A stretch of DNA of 64,000 nucleotides from Clostridiaceae bacterium (GCA_020832135.1 JAFIFG010000123.1:62001-126000); one strand, 5' to 3'; shown: positions 33,288 to 43,561, counted from the first letter of the stretch. Program-made: numbers and translations. Notes: generated from the letters alone by a model not told the origin.

Positions 33288-35060
33288 TTAGTCGACTTTA
33301 TCGATATTTTCAATAGATTTCTCGGTTCCATCTACTAAGATAGTAGAGTAATTATCATAAATAACCATTCCTGGTTTAGCACCTTTAGGCTTACGGACAT
33401 TTTTTTTCTCTGTGTAATCAACCGGAACCTTGGTGGAGTTTTTGGCTTTGCTATAGTAGGCAGCCAAGGTAGCAGCTTCTAAAATAGAAGTGTTGGAGGG
33501 TGTGATTCCCTCTAATTTTAACAGGACATGGGAACCAGGCATATCCTTAACATGGAACCACAGATCTTCCTTTGTGGCTATTTTTAAAGTAATTTCATCA
33601 TTTTGCTTATTGTTTTTACCCACCAGTAGTTCTAGACCTTCTGAGGTTTTATATTTTAAAAAGCCGGTTTTTTTGAAAGTCGCAATTTTTTTCTTGTTGG
33701 ATCGCTTCTTTAGATATCCGGTTTCAATCAACTCTCCTTGAATTTCCTCTAGGTCAGATAGGTAAGTGGATTGATCTATGTTTACAACAATTTGCTCTAA
33801 ATAGTGGATTTCTTCTTTTGCCTTTTTTACTTGTTTATCTACTTCAATCAATGCATTTTTAGCTTTATTATACTTTTTATAATAATTTTGAGCATTTTTT
33901 GATGGAGATAATCTTTTGTCTAGAGAAATCAGTACAGTTTTCTGTGCTTCATCATAAAAGTCAACAACCTCTACAGAGGCATCGCCTTTTTGGATTTTGT
34001 ATAAATTCGCTGTTAATAAATCACCTTTTATTTTATGACTTTCTGCTTTTTCAGCTTTTTTAAAATCTTGATGGAGATTTTGTACTTTATTATATAATCT
34101 ATCTAATTTTGTAGTAATGCTTTTTCTTAAGTCATAGGACTTTTGTTTCATTCGTTCCTTTAGGTCTCGATTTAAATAGAAGGTTTCCAACATGGAACTA
34201 ATAGAGGTAGCCTCTTGCCTATGATAGGTGGAGAGGTGGTTTATAGGAACAACACTAAAATCTATATATTTACTCTCCTGTTGATCAATATAAATAGATG
34301 GCTGAAAATTGTTATTTTTAGCTTTGGTTAAAAAAGAAGAAAAAGAGGAAAAAAGCTTAGTAAACTCGTGATCTAATAGGTGACTTAATAGAATATCCTC
34401 TTCTAAACCTGCTAAAAAACATATTTCTCTTGCAACTAAAGGAGATATTCCAATAAAAGCTGTATAAAGTCCTTTAATTGTAGAGGCATGCATTTGGTTT
34501 GAAAGTTTATCCTTGAAATCTTCCAGATTTTCTACCGTCAATGGATTATATTTATCCTTGGAAGGAGGCATTGTATATTTCAAACCTGGTAAAACTTGTC
34601 TATAACGACTGACATCAAAAGAAATTCTTTTAATACTATCAAGGATTTTATTGTCTTCACAATCTATAAGAATAATATTGCTGTGGCGCCCCATCATTTC
34701 AATGATAAGTTCTCTATACTTTACTGTGTTAAGTTCATCTAAGGTTTCAATTTTAAATTTAATGATTCTTTCAAAGTCAGGCTGTGTAATATCAACAATT
34801 TTTCCACCTTGAAGGTACTTTCTAAGTAACATACAGAAGGTTGGGGGAGTAGTAGGGTTCTCTTTATTTGCAGTGGTAAAATGCACCCTTGGGTAATTAC
34901 TATTGGCTGATAACAATAGCTTTAATCCTTTTCTATTACTTCTTATATTTATAATAATTTCGTCATTTTCAGGTTGATAAATTTTTTCTATTCTATTAAA
35001 GTTTAATAACTCTTTAAATTCATAAACTAAGCTGGAGACTACTAATCCGTCTAAGGCCAT
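33288..35060 (-). CDS. rqcH: Rqc2 homologue RqcH (NFACT protein)
   Basis: Ribosome quality-control factor that binds stalled 50S-peptidyl-tRNA complexes and recruits alanyl-tRNA to add C-terminal alanine tails marking the peptide for degradation. It has 590 residues: NFACT-N (about 1-200; DGLVVSSLVYEF, SANSNYPRVH, PPTFCMLLRKYL, GRHSNIILID), helix-hairpin-helix, a long coiled coil (about 300-430) and NFACT-R with DLWFHVKDMPGSHVLL. The start at 35060 follows GGAGG by 7 bases. The older label is fibronectin-binding protein. YlmH of the same pathway is encoded at 27922. Confidence 0.94.
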   Translation of the reverse strand: MALDGLVVSSLVYEFKELLNFNRIEKIYQPENDEIIINIRSNRKGLKLLLSANSNYPRVHFTTANKENPTTPPTFCMLLRKYLQGGKIVDITQPDFERIIKFKIETLDELNTVKYRELIIEMMGRHSNIILIDCEDNKILDSIKRISFDVSRYRQVLPGLKYTMPPSKDKYNPLTVENLEDFKDKLSNQMHASTIKGLYTAFIGISPLVAREICFLAGLEEDILLSHLLDHEFTKLFSSFSSFLTKAKNNNFQPSIYIDQQESKYIDFSVVPINHLSTYHRQEATSISSMLETFYLNRDLKERMKQKSYDLRKSITTKLDRLYNKVQNLHQDFKKAEKAESHKIKGDLLTANLYKIQKGDASVEVVDFYDEAQKTVLISLDKRLSPSKNAQNYYKKYNKAKNALIEVDKQVKKAKEEIHYLEQIVVNIDQSTYLSDLEEIQGELIETGYLKKRSNKKKIATFKKTGFLKYKTSEGLELLVGKNNKQNDEITLKIATKEDLWFHVKDMPGSHVLLKLEGITPSNTSILEAATLAAYYSKAKNSTKVPVDYTEKKNVRKPKGAKPGMVIYDNYSTILVDGTEKSIENIDKVD

Positions 35061-35244
35061 TTTCATTCCTCCTATTGGTTTCGTAATGATAATATAGCAC
35101 AAAATATTTTTATTTGCAAAAGTATGAAATACTTTTCCAAATTATAGGGATGTGATATCATTATTAATATAATTTCAATACAAATTATGTCTTTAAATTA
35201 TAGTATAAGAAAATAAAACTTTTTATATCATAAAAAAATAAAGA

Positions 35245-35270
35245 ATAAGAATAGGAGACACTATTCTTAT
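35245..35270 (+). repeat. Hairpin in the dapF leader
   Basis: Perfect 10-base arms (ATAAGAATAG) around GAGACA, 60 bases before the dapF start, in the A/T-rich divergent region between rqcH and dapF. It is not followed by a U run and shows none of the lysine-riboswitch core, so its role, if any, is unknown. Confidence 0.55.
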
Positions 35271-35329
35271 CAAAAATAAATTTTTTAAAAATGGTTAACA
35301 CTCTTAATTAAGGTGAGGTGTAAATAACA

Positions 35330-36184
35330 ATGAAAATAGCCTTTCAAAAATTACATGGTGCAGGAAATGATTTTATTATTGTAAAGTATAAAGACTTTCC
35401 TTATGAGGAATCATTCTCTCAATTAGCAATTCAAAGCTGTCATAGACGCTTTGGTATAGGTGCTGATGGTTTGATGATCGTGGGAGATTCAAAGGAAGCG
35501 GATTTTAAAATGTACTTTTATAATGGTGATGGATCTATAGCCAACATGTGTGGTAATGGTATAAGATGTTTTGCTAAATCTGTATATGATGAGGGTTTAA
35601 TAAATAACAAGATTTTTGATATAGAAACTCTAGCGGGGATCAAAACCGCTACAATAATAGAGAAAGAAGGCAAAGCACATACTGTAAAAATTAATATGGG
35701 AAAAATGGTTTTCAAACCTAGTGAAGTTCCAATTAAAACTCAAGAAACTAAAGAGTTTATTAATAAAGAGCTGGTAATAGAAGGTAAGACTTTTAATATA
35801 TCAACGGTTTTAATGGGTGTACCCCATACCGTTATTTTTACTGATCACTTGGATTTAGAAATCATTAAAAAATTTGGTCCATTAATAGAAAAGTTTCATC
35901 TTTTCCCAGATGGAACCAATGTTAATTTCGCAAAAGTTCAAACTAGAGACCATGTAGAAGTACGAACGTGGGAAAGGGGAGCTGGCTACACCTTAGCATG
36001 TGGAACCGGTGTAACAAGTGTATGTGGTGTAGGAAGGTATTTAAATTTAGTAGAAGATGAAGTAAAGGTAGGCACTGAAGGTGGTAGTTTAAAGATAACA
36101 ATACATAATGATTTTGATATGGATATGGAGGGATCGGCACAGAAAATATGTCAGGGCACATATTTTTTTAACAATCTTCAATAA
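35330..36184 (+). CDS. dapF: Diaminopimelate epimerase
   Basis: Interconverts LL- and meso-diaminopimelate for lysine and peptidoglycan synthesis, using two cysteines as acid and base. Both are visible: NMCGNGIRCF (about 72-81) and TLACGTGVTSV (about 218-228). GAGNDFIIV at the start, FGIGADGLM, PHTVIF and RTWERGAGYT are further family blocks. Length 284 is normal. AAGGTGAGG precedes ATG. It is alone at the head of the housekeeping chain. Confidence 0.96.
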   Translation: MKIAFQKLHGAGNDFIIVKYKDFPYEESFSQLAIQSCHRRFGIGADGLMIVGDSKEADFKMYFYNGDGSIANMCGNGIRCFAKSVYDEGLINNKIFDIETLAGIKTATIIEKEGKAHTVKINMGKMVFKPSEVPIKTQETKEFINKELVIEGKTFNISTVLMGVPHTVIFTDHLDLEIIKKFGPLIEKFHLFPDGTNVNFAKVQTRDHVEVRTWERGAGYTLACGTGVTSVCGVGRYLNLVEDEVKVGTEGGSLKITIHNDFDMDMEGSAQKICQGTYFFNNLQ

Positions 36185-36313
36185 GCTACTTGTAATTATC
36201 CGGGACGAAATATAAAATGTTAAGGTAGACTACTTATAAAATAAGATTTAGTTCAGGGGGAGTGTGTGCTCCTCAAAACAATAAATCCAAGATAAAATGG
36301 AAGGATGAATAGT

Positions 36314-37192
36314 ATGTTAAAAAGTATGACGGGGTTTGGGCGAGGTGAAGCTCAACATGACGAAAGATACTTTAATATTGAATTTAAATCAGTAAACCAC
36401 AGGTACATGGATATCAGTATAAAAATGCCTAAGAGTTTTACATATTTAGAAGAGAATATAAGACAGGTGGTAAAGCAGTATGTTAAAAGAGGTAGAGTAG
36501 AGGTTTTCATAAGTTATAAAAACCTGGGAGAGAGTGACATAAAGGTGGTTCCCAATGTCACTTTAGCAAATGAATACTTATCTGCATTAAAAAAGATTGA
36601 GGACAGCTTAGACATTACTTCTAACATAGAGACGACAACTTTAGCAAGGTTTTCGGATGTGCTACAATTAGAAAAGCAAGAGGAGGATGAAGAGCTGATC
36701 TGGAATCTTTTAAAGCAAGGACTTCATGATGCTTTAGAAAACTTGCTTACTATGCGGGTAAAAGAAGGAGAAAAGCTTAAAGAAGACTTATTGCAAAGAC
36801 TCAATACATTAGTACAATTATTAGAAAAGATAGAGGATAGAAGTCCAGTAATTGTGACTGCATATAAAGAAAAACTAACAAAACGTATTAAGGAAATACT
36901 AGATGAGGATATACAGTTAGATGAACAAAGGATAGCTATGGAAGTAGCACTGTTTGCCGATAAAAGTAGCATTACAGAGGAAATAGTAAGGTTTAATAGT
37001 CATATAAATCAATTTAAAGAAGCTATGGAGGAAGAAACTGTAGGAAGAAAACTAGATTTCTTAATACAGGAGATGAATAGAGAGGTTAATACCATAGGAT
37101 CTAAAGCAAACGATTTAATTATTTCTAATATTGTAGTAGATATTAAGAGTGAATTAGAAAAAATTCGGGAACAGGTACAAAACATAGAATAG
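36314..37192 (+). CDS. YicC/YloC family endoribonuclease
   Basis: Member of the YicC family, shown in E. coli and B. subtilis to be an endoribonuclease. It has 292 residues with N-terminal signature LKSMTGFGRGE, EFKSVNHRYMDISIKMP, a GRVEVFISY block and the C-terminal DUF1732 part (EIVRFNSHINQF, GRKLDFLIQEMNREVNTIGSKAND in part). The start at 36314 is preferred to 36305 because GGAAGG is then 9 bases away. It heads the order yicC-remA-gmk-rpoZ-coaBC-priA, as in B. subtilis. Confidence 0.94.
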   Translation: MLKSMTGFGRGEAQHDERYFNIEFKSVNHRYMDISIKMPKSFTYLEENIRQVVKQYVKRGRVEVFISYKNLGESDIKVVPNVTLANEYLSALKKIEDSLDITSNIETTTLARFSDVLQLEKQEEDEELIWNLLKQGLHDALENLLTMRVKEGEKLKEDLLQRLNTLVQLLEKIEDRSPVIVTAYKEKLTKRIKEILDEDIQLDEQRIAMEVALFADKSSITEEIVRFNSHINQFKEAMEEETVGRKLDFLIQEMNREVNTIGSKANDLIISNIVVDIKSELEKIREQVQNIE

Positions 37193-37204
37193 GGAGGAAT
37201 CGTC

Positions 37205-37483
37205 ATGGGTATAAAATTAATAAATATAGGGTTTGGAAATATTGTATCCGCCAGTAGAATTATAGCTATAGTTAGTCCTGAATCAGCACCAATTAAAAGA
37301 ATTATACAAGAAGCAAGAGATAGAGGGATGTTAATAGATGCAACCTATGGAAGACGTACTAGAGCTGTTATTGTAACCGATAGTGATCATATTATTTTAT
37401 CAGCAGTCCAGCCTGAAACAGTTGGGCAACGATTAAGTAATAAAGATAAGGATACAACAGAGACGGTAGTTGACGGTGAATAG
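37205..37483 (+). CDS. remA: RemA-type extracellular matrix regulator (DUF370)
   Basis: DNA-binding regulator of 92 residues. In B. subtilis RemA activates matrix and osmoprotection genes. The family block is nearly the whole protein: [52 protein letters not shown] (in part), [16 protein letters not shown]. In Clostridia, which usually lack the matrix operons, the targets are unknown. Good GGAGG site; 12 bases after yicC. Confidence 0.94.
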   Translation: MGIKLINIGFGNIVSASRIIAIVSPESAPIKRIIQEARDRGMLIDATYGRRTRAVIVTDSDHIILSAVQPETVGQRLSNKDKDTTETVVDGE

Positions 37484-37503
37484 GTAGGAAAGAGGCGATT
37501 GTT

Positions 37504-38109
37504 ATGAAAAACAAAGGGCTATTAGTTGTAGTATCTGGCCCATCGGGAGCAGGCAAAGGAACCATATGTAAAAGGTTGCTTGAAAAAAATAATGACATTA
37601 AAATTTCCGTTTCTACTACCACGAGAGGAGCTAGAGTAGGAGAAGTGGAGGGAAAAAATTACTTTTTTGTTTCAAAGAATGAATTTCAGGATATGCTAAA
37701 GCAGGATGCACTTTTAGAATATGCTAAGGTTTATGATAATTACTATGGCACACCCAAAAAATACGTGCTAGAAAACCTCGAAAGAGGTAATGATGTTTTA
37801 TTAGAGATAGATATAGTTGGTGCACTACAGGTTAAAGAAAAATTTAAAGATGGTGTGTTTATATTTATCCTGCCACCATCCCTAGAGGAATTAAAAAATA
37901 GAATCGTAGGGAGGGGCACCGAGAGTGCAAAGGATATTGAAAAGCGATATGGTTGTGCTTTAGAAGAAATTGAACAGGTAATAAAATATGATTATGCAGT
38001 GATCAATGATGATATTGAAAGAGCAACAATAGATGTAGAAGGTATTATTAAGGCTGAAAAATGTAAGGTTAGTAGAATACATGAAGATATTAAATCAATA
38101 TTTTATTAG
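37504..38109 (+). CDS. gmk: Guanylate kinase
   Basis: Phosphorylates GMP to GDP. It has 201 residues with P-loop GPSGAGKGTI, STTTRGARVGEVEGKNYFFV for GMP binding, YYGTPKKYV and LLEIDIVGALQV, and the lid arginines in NRIVGRGTES. It lies 20 bases after remA and 17 before rpoZ, in one transcript. Confidence 0.97.
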   Translation: MKNKGLLVVVSGPSGAGKGTICKRLLEKNNDIKISVSTTTRGARVGEVEGKNYFFVSKNEFQDMLKQDALLEYAKVYDNYYGTPKKYVLENLERGNDVLLEIDIVGALQVKEKFKDGVFIFILPPSLEELKNRIVGRGTESAKDIEKRYGCALEEIEQVIKYDYAVINDDIERATIDVEGIIKAEKCKVSRIHEDIKSIFY

Positions 38110-38126
38110 ACGAGGAGTGAGTAAAA

Positions 38127-38342
38127 ATGTTATATCCATCAACAAAAGATTTAATGAAAAAAGTAGATAGTAGATATACATTAGTGATAGCAGCATCAAA
38201 GAGAGCAAGACAATTAATAGATGGTCATGAGCCAATGGTAAAGGCACCATTACCAAAACCTGTATCCATAGCTACTGTAGAAATCCTAGAAGATCTGGTA
38301 ACTTATACCCGTGGAGAAGCAGACGGAAAGGCACAGGACTAA
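38127..38342 (+). CDS. rpoZ: RNA polymerase omega subunit
   Basis: Small RNA polymerase assembly subunit of 71 residues. Conserved omega motif: DSRYTLVIAASKRARQL followed by PKPVSIATVEI. GAGGAG lies upstream, and the stop overlaps the ATG of coaBC by one base (TAATG), so translation is coupled. Confidence 0.95.
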   Translation: MLYPSTKDLMKKVDSRYTLVIAASKRARQLIDGHEPMVKAPLPKPVSIATVEILEDLVTYTRGEADGKAQD

Positions 38343-39532
38343 TGCTAAAGGAAAAAAAAATTGTGGTGGGAGTGACAGGAGGAGTTGCAGCCTATAAAGC
38401 CTGTGATATTGTAAGTAGGCTGAAAAAATTAGGAGCAACTGTGGATGTTATTATGACTAAATCTGCTATGGAGTTTGTAAAACCCCATACCTTTCAAGCT
38501 CTAAGTCAGAATCCCGTTATAACAGAATTGTTTGAAACCCCTAGACATTGGGATATAGAGCATATTTCTCTAGCTCAAAAGGCAGATATGATTTTGATTG
38601 CTCCAGCTACAGCTAACATTATAGGCAAAGTAGCAAATGGTATTGCTGATGATATGCTATCAACAACGATTATGGCATCAACAGCAAAAATTGTATTTGC
38701 ACCTGCTATGAATACGAAGATGTATGAGAATCCGATTCATCAGACGAATATGGATAAATTAAAGGCTTTAGGATATAGTTTTATATCTCCACAATCAGGA
38801 AGATTAGCCTGTGGAGATATTGGAACTGGGAAGTTGGCAGATGTAGATACGATAATAGACTATGTTTTAGCTAGTCGCCATGAAAAAAAGGATTTGGAGG
38901 GTAAGCGTATTTTAATAACTGCAGGTCCTACTGTGGAGACAATAGATCCTGTAAGGTTTATTACCAACCACTCAAGTGGGAAAATGGGCTATGCCTTAGC
39001 TGAAGCTGCTAGTAATAGGGGTGCTCTTGTAACACTGGTTTCTGGTCCAACAAAGCTTCAACCGCCACCGAAGGTAGAGTTTATACCCATAAAAAGCACT
39101 TTAGATATGTATAATGCTGTCATGAAAAGGTTTCAGCAACAGGATATTGTTATTAAAGCAGCAGCGGTAGCGGATTACCGTCCGGAAAATTCAGCCGATA
39201 TAAAAATAAAAAAGCAGGATGGAGATTTGACATTAACATTAGTAAGAAATCCTGATATTTTACAAGAGTTAGGAAAAATAAAGCAGGATAAAGTATTAGT
39301 AGGATTTGCAGCAGAAACCAATAACATAGTGGAGTATGCAAAGGCTAAGGTTCAAAAGAAAAACTTGGACTTTATTGTTGCCAATGATATTACTCAGCAG
39401 GGAGCAGGATTTGGAGTAGATACAAACATCGTCTATTTTATAGATAAAGCAGGTAATATAGTAAAAATGGATAAATCCTCTAAGTCAGAAATAGCTCATA
39501 ATATTTTAAATAAAGCAAAAGAATTTTTGTAA
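38342..39532 (+). CDS. coaBC: Bifunctional phosphopantothenoylcysteine decarboxylase / ligase
   Basis: Two consecutive steps of coenzyme A synthesis. The N-terminal flavoprotein CoaC half (1-185) has GVTGGVAAYKACDIV, APAMNTKMYENP and the active-site Cys in ACGDIGTGKLAD. The C-terminal CoaB half (188-396) has ITAGPTVETIDPVRFITNHSSGKMG in part, KAAAVADYRP and VGFAAET. Length 396 is standard. coaD, a later step of the same pathway, is at 58347. Confidence 0.96.
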   Translation: MLKEKKIVVGVTGGVAAYKACDIVSRLKKLGATVDVIMTKSAMEFVKPHTFQALSQNPVITELFETPRHWDIEHISLAQKADMILIAPATANIIGKVANGIADDMLSTTIMASTAKIVFAPAMNTKMYENPIHQTNMDKLKALGYSFISPQSGRLACGDIGTGKLADVDTIIDYVLASRHEKKDLEGKRILITAGPTVETIDPVRFITNHSSGKMGYALAEAASNRGALVTLVSGPTKLQPPPKVEFIPIKSTLDMYNAVMKRFQQQDIVIKAAAVADYRPENSADIKIKKQDGDLTLTLVRNPDILQELGKIKQDKVLVGFAAETNNIVEYAKAKVQKKNLDFIVANDITQQGAGFGVDTNIVYFIDKAGNIVKMDKSSKSEIAHNILNKAKEFL

Positions 39533-39538
39533 AATACA

Positions 39539-39575
39539 AACCTGTATCTTGAAAATGATGCAGGTTCTATTATTG
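39539..39575 (+). terminator. Weak terminator-like hairpin after coaBC
   Basis: AACCTG and CAGGTT pair over a 16-base loop, followed by a mixed T-rich stretch. It may only reduce read-through into priA. Confidence 0.4.
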
Positions 39576-39651
39576 TTATTTTACCATTTTTATTCACTTT
39601 TAAATTTGATATAATAGACAGGGAATGAATAGCATCAGGAGGTGATGAGAT

Positions 39652-42135
39652 ATGAAGGAAGTTTATATTGCTCAGGTTATTGTAAATCATAATAGTGGAC
39701 AGACGGATAAAATATTTGATTATAAAGTTCCTGAACATCTACTGGAGACTATTCAGGAGGGTATGAGGGTATTGGTGTCCTTTGGTCGAGGCAACAAAAA
39801 ATTAGAGGCCTATATATTAAATATTAAAGTAGAAAAGGAACCAGCATATAGGTTAAAGGAAATATTATACCCTATAGACGATAAGCCTATTTTAGATAAA
39901 AGGCAAATAAAAATGATAGTTTGGTTGAAAAATAAATATTTATGTAAATATGTTGAAGCAATTCAATGTGTTTTACCATCTGGAATTGTTAATAAAGAAA
40001 AAAGGTCTATATCTTTAATAGTGGAAAACTGGAAATGTATAGTAGGGAAAAATTCCAGTATACAGATAGAAATCTTACATGTGTTGATGGAACTAGGAGG
40101 TAAGGCTACCTTAGAAAACTTATATAGCAAAATACCTAAAAAAGATCTTAATCAGCCTATTAAACGCTTGGAAGAAAAGAATATTATAAAAATAGACTAT
40201 GAAATAACTGCTAAAGTAAAAATCAAGACAGAAAGATATGTAAAGATAGCTGTAGAGGACAAAGCATTTGAGAATGCACTAGAGGACTTGAAAAATGCTA
40301 AAAGACAAAAAGAAATTTTGCTGTTTTTAAAGCAACATAAGGAATGTTTGGTATCAGAAGTGTTGGAATTATTAAAGGTTACTAGGGCACCATTAAGTGC
40401 ACTAGAAGTTAAGGGTTATATTGAGTTTGCAGAGAAGGAACAAAAAAGAGATCCTTTTAAAAATATTTCTTTTAAGGAGTTCCCTAAGCTAAGCCCCAAT
40501 ATAGAGCAGCAAAATGTTATATCTCAGATAGAAGAAACAATAGAAAGTGAAAAACACGATACATTTTTAATACATGGTGTAACTGGCAGTGGAAAAACGG
40601 AAATCTATTTACAGTTAATAGAAGCGGTTAAAAAAATAGGCAAGCAAGGAATTATTCTTGTGCCTGAGATAGCTCTTACACCACAAACGGTAGAAAGATT
40701 TTATGGTAGATTTGGTAACGGAATAGCAGTACTACATAGTAATCTTTCAGAGGGAGAAAGATTCGATGAATGGCGAAAAATTGCTGAAGGCAAGGTAGAT
40801 ATTGTTATAGGTGCTAGGTCTGCAATCTTTGCTCCTTTAAAAAAACTTGGTATTATTATTATTGATGAAGAGCATGAACACACCTACAAATCTGAAATAA
40901 ACCCTAAATATCATGCTGTAGAGGTGGCACAGTACCGCGGCCAGCAGGAAAATGCAGTTGTAGTATTAGGTTCAGCTACTCCCTCCATAGAAAGTTATTA
41001 TAAGGTGGAGAAAGAAGAGGTTACATTATTTACATTACATAAAAGAGCCACGAATGCTACTATGCCAGAAGTGGAAATTGTTGATATGACAGAAGAACTA
41101 AACAGTGGAAACAAAGGTATGTTAAGCAGAAGTTTATTTCATGCTGTAGAGGAAAATATAAAGAATAAAAAGCAAACGATATTATTTTTAAATAGAAGAG
41201 GTTATTCTACATTTATCTCATGTCGTCAATGTGGCTATGTAGTGAAATGTAACAACTGCGACATTACTATGACATACCATCGAACTATGAAGCATGTGCA
41301 ATGTCATTATTGTGGAGAAAAAAAGGAAAAACCACAAATATGTCCTGATTGTGAGAGTGATCACATAAACTTTTTTGGAGCAGGGACACAAAAAATAGAG
41401 GATATGATAGCTGAATATTTTCCAGATGCTATTATTGGTAGAATGGATATGGACACCACCTCTATCAAAGGATCTCACCAAAGAATTTTAGAGAAATTCA
41501 AAAGAGGAGATATGGATATTCTAGTGGGGACACAAATGATTTCTAAGGGATTGGATTTTCCTAATGTAACTTTAGTTGGTATAATAGCAGCGGATTCCAC
41601 CTTGAATTTACCGGATTTCAGAGCATCGGAAAAAACTTTTCAATTAGTAACCCAGGTATCTGGCCGGTCTGGTAGGGGTAAGGATAAGGGCAAAGTTATA
41701 CTACAAACCTATAATCCTGATCATTATAGTATCCAAGCGGCATCACAACATCATTACCATCAATTTTATAGCGAAGAAATAAATCTTAGAAAAGCATTTG
41801 ATTACCCACCTTTTACACAATTAATTAATATAAACTTCAGTGGGAAAAATGAAAAAGAAGTTTACAGTATTTCACAAAAAATTGCAAATAATATAAAATA
41901 TATATTGAGTAATAAAGGACATAGTCATCATGATGATATCATTATGGGACCAAACCCCGCTATCATTGCAAAAGTCAATGAAAGGTATAGGTATCAAATA
42001 CTATTAAAAAGCCATGGGGTTGACTTTTTATTATTAAAATCTATTGTAAAATATTTATTAATAGATAACAGACAAAAAACAATACCTTCATCTATTATAT
42101 TAAGTATCGATATAAACCCATTTCATATGATGTAG
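39652..42135 (+). CDS. priA: Primosomal helicase PriA
   Basis: Superfamily 2 3'-5' helicase that restarts stalled replication forks. It has 827 residues: N-terminal DNA-binding domain, Walker A GVTGSGKTEIYL, DEEH box in IIIDEEHEHTYK, and motif GSATPSIESY. The zinc-binding insertion has eight Cys (CRQCGYVVKCNNC, CHYCG, CPDC). Helicase lobe 2 has VGTQMISKGLDFPNVTLVG and QVSGRSGRG. Slightly longer than typical through the N-terminal region. Strong AGGAGGTGA site. Confidence 0.96.
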   Translation: MKEVYIAQVIVNHNSGQTDKIFDYKVPEHLLETIQEGMRVLVSFGRGNKKLEAYILNIKVEKEPAYRLKEILYPIDDKPILDKRQIKMIVWLKNKYLCKYVEAIQCVLPSGIVNKEKRSISLIVENWKCIVGKNSSIQIEILHVLMELGGKATLENLYSKIPKKDLNQPIKRLEEKNIIKIDYEITAKVKIKTERYVKIAVEDKAFENALEDLKNAKRQKEILLFLKQHKECLVSEVLELLKVTRAPLSALEVKGYIEFAEKEQKRDPFKNISFKEFPKLSPNIEQQNVISQIEETIESEKHDTFLIHGVTGSGKTEIYLQLIEAVKKIGKQGIILVPEIALTPQTVERFYGRFGNGIAVLHSNLSEGERFDEWRKIAEGKVDIVIGARSAIFAPLKKLGIIIIDEEHEHTYKSEINPKYHAVEVAQYRGQQENAVVVLGSATPSIESYYKVEKEEVTLFTLHKRATNATMPEVEIVDMTEELNSGNKGMLSRSLFHAVEENIKNKKQTILFLNRRGYSTFISCRQCGYVVKCNNCDITMTYHRTMKHVQCHYCGEKKEKPQICPDCESDHINFFGAGTQKIEDMIAEYFPDAIIGRMDMDTTSIKGSHQRILEKFKRGDMDILVGTQMISKGLDFPNVTLVGIIAADSTLNLPDFRASEKTFQLVTQVSGRSGRGKDKGKVILQTYNPDHYSIQAASQHHYHQFYSEEINLRKAFDYPPFTQLININFSGKNEKEVYSISQKIANNIKYILSNKGHSHHDDIIMGPNPAIIAKVNERYRYQILLKSHGVDFLLLKSIVKYLLIDNRQKTIPSSIILSIDINPFHMM

Positions 42136-42172
42136 GTAATAGGTGAAACAAATCACTGGAGGAGGAAAAAAT

Positions 42173-42616
42173 ATGGCTATTAGAATAATTAGAAAAGATA
42201 ATGATCCGATTTTAAGGAAGGTATCAAAACCAGCAGAAAAAATCGACTCTAAAATCCATATCTTATTAGATGATATGACGGAAACAATGCATCATGCAGA
42301 TGGAGTTGGATTGGCAGCACCCCAAATAGGCATCTTAAAAAGAGCTATCGTAATCGATATTGGAGAGGGTTTAATAGAATTGATTAATCCTGAGATTATA
42401 GAACAATCTGGTAAACAATGTGATGTTGAAGGTTGCTTGAGTCTTCCAGGGGAAAGTGGAAATGTAGTGCGACCTGAAAAAGTAGTGGTGAAGGGTCTTA
42501 ATAGAAAAGGAGACGAAGTCACAGTAGAGGCATGGGATTTGCTAGCTAGGGTATTATGTCATGAAATAGATCATTTGAACGGTATATTATTTACGGATAA
42601 AATTCAAGATAAGTAG
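42173..42616 (+). CDS. def: Peptide deformylase
   Basis: Metallohydrolase removing the formyl group from nascent proteins. The three motifs are present in 147 residues: [18 protein letters not shown] (metal Cys) and HEIDHLNG (two metal His and catalytic Glu). The start at 42173 follows GGAGGAGG by 7 bases; the frame extends to 42143 without a site. It forms a unit with fmt (11-base gap), which adds the formyl group. Confidence 0.96.
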   Translation: MAIRIIRKDNDPILRKVSKPAEKIDSKIHILLDDMTETMHHADGVGLAAPQIGILKRAIVIDIGEGLIELINPEIIEQSGKQCDVEGCLSLPGESGNVVRPEKVVVKGLNRKGDEVTVEAWDLLARVLCHEIDHLNGILFTDKIQDK

Positions 42617-42627
42617 AGGTGATAGCA

Positions 42628-43560
42628 TTGAAAATAGTTTTTATGGGTACACCAGACTTTGCGGTACCTTCTTTAGAAGTTTTAATAGAAGGTAAGTATG
42701 ACATAAAGGGAGTTTTTACACAACCAGATAGACCGAAAGGTAGAGGAAAAAAACTGGCAGTACCTCCTGTAAAACAAAAAGCTTTAGAGCATAGTATAGA
42801 AGTATACCAACCTAAAACTCTAAAAGACCCAGAAATAGTGGGGGCTTTAAAAGCTATGGCACCGGATGTTGTTGTTGTAGTGGCCTATGGTCAAATATTA
42901 ACAAAGGAAATATTAGATATACCAACTTTAGGTTGTATTAATGTTCATGCTTCTCTGTTACCTAAATATAGAGGTGCCGGACCTATTCAATGGGCTATTA
43001 TAAATGGAGAAAAGACGACAGGCATAACGACTATGCATATGGATGTTGGTTTAGATACAGGAGATATGATTTTAAAGGAATCAATTGATATAGGTGAGAA
43101 TGAAACTGCAGGTGAACTTCATGATAGATTAGCAAAGCTAGGTGGAGAGGTTTTGGGGGAAACCTTAACCAAAATTAAAAGTGGTACAGCCCCTAGAGTG
43201 AAACAGGATGATCATCAATTCTCTTATGCTCCTATGTTAAACAAAGCATTAGGCATGATTAATTGGCATAAAACAGCAGATGAAATTCATAATCTAATAA
43301 GAGGGACAATACCGTGGCCTATGGCTTACACCACTTATTTAGGTAATATTATGAAAATTTGGAAGAGCACAGTTGAAAAAAACAACAAGCAGTATAAGCC
43401 AGGAGAAGTTGTTGATATAACCAAAGATAAAATTTATGTAGCTACAGGGAAAGATCTGCTGATTATAGAAAAATTGCAATTCAGTGGAGGTAAGCCTTTA
43501 GAAGTTAAACAATACTTAGTTGGCAATACAATAGATAAACAAGTAGTACTAGGTGAATAA
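42628..43560 (+). CDS. fmt: Methionyl-tRNA formyltransferase
   Basis: Formylates initiator Met-tRNA with 10-formyl-tetrahydrofolate. The 310 residues begin KIVFMGTPDFAVPSL and carry NVHASLLPKYRGAGPIQWAI with the catalytic Asn/His, TGITTMHMDVGLDTGDMI and the C-terminal tRNA-binding barrel. Likely TTG start at 42628 after GAGGTGAT; the GTG at 42619 overlaps that site. Confidence 0.96.
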   Translation: MKIVFMGTPDFAVPSLEVLIEGKYDIKGVFTQPDRPKGRGKKLAVPPVKQKALEHSIEVYQPKTLKDPEIVGALKAMAPDVVVVVAYGQILTKEILDIPTLGCINVHASLLPKYRGAGPIQWAIINGEKTTGITTMHMDVGLDTGDMILKESIDIGENETAGELHDRLAKLGGEVLGETLTKIKSGTAPRVKQDDHQFSYAPMLNKALGMINWHKTADEIHNLIRGTIPWPMAYTTYLGNIMKIWKSTVEKNNKQYKPGEVVDITKDKIYVATGKDLLIIEKLQFSGGKPLEVKQYLVGNTIDKQVVLGE

Positions 43561-43561
43561 T

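Noticed and set aside
35061-35329. Lysine riboswitch before dapF
   Set aside because: The region is A/T-rich with a single short hairpin and lacks the multi-helix lysine-box core.
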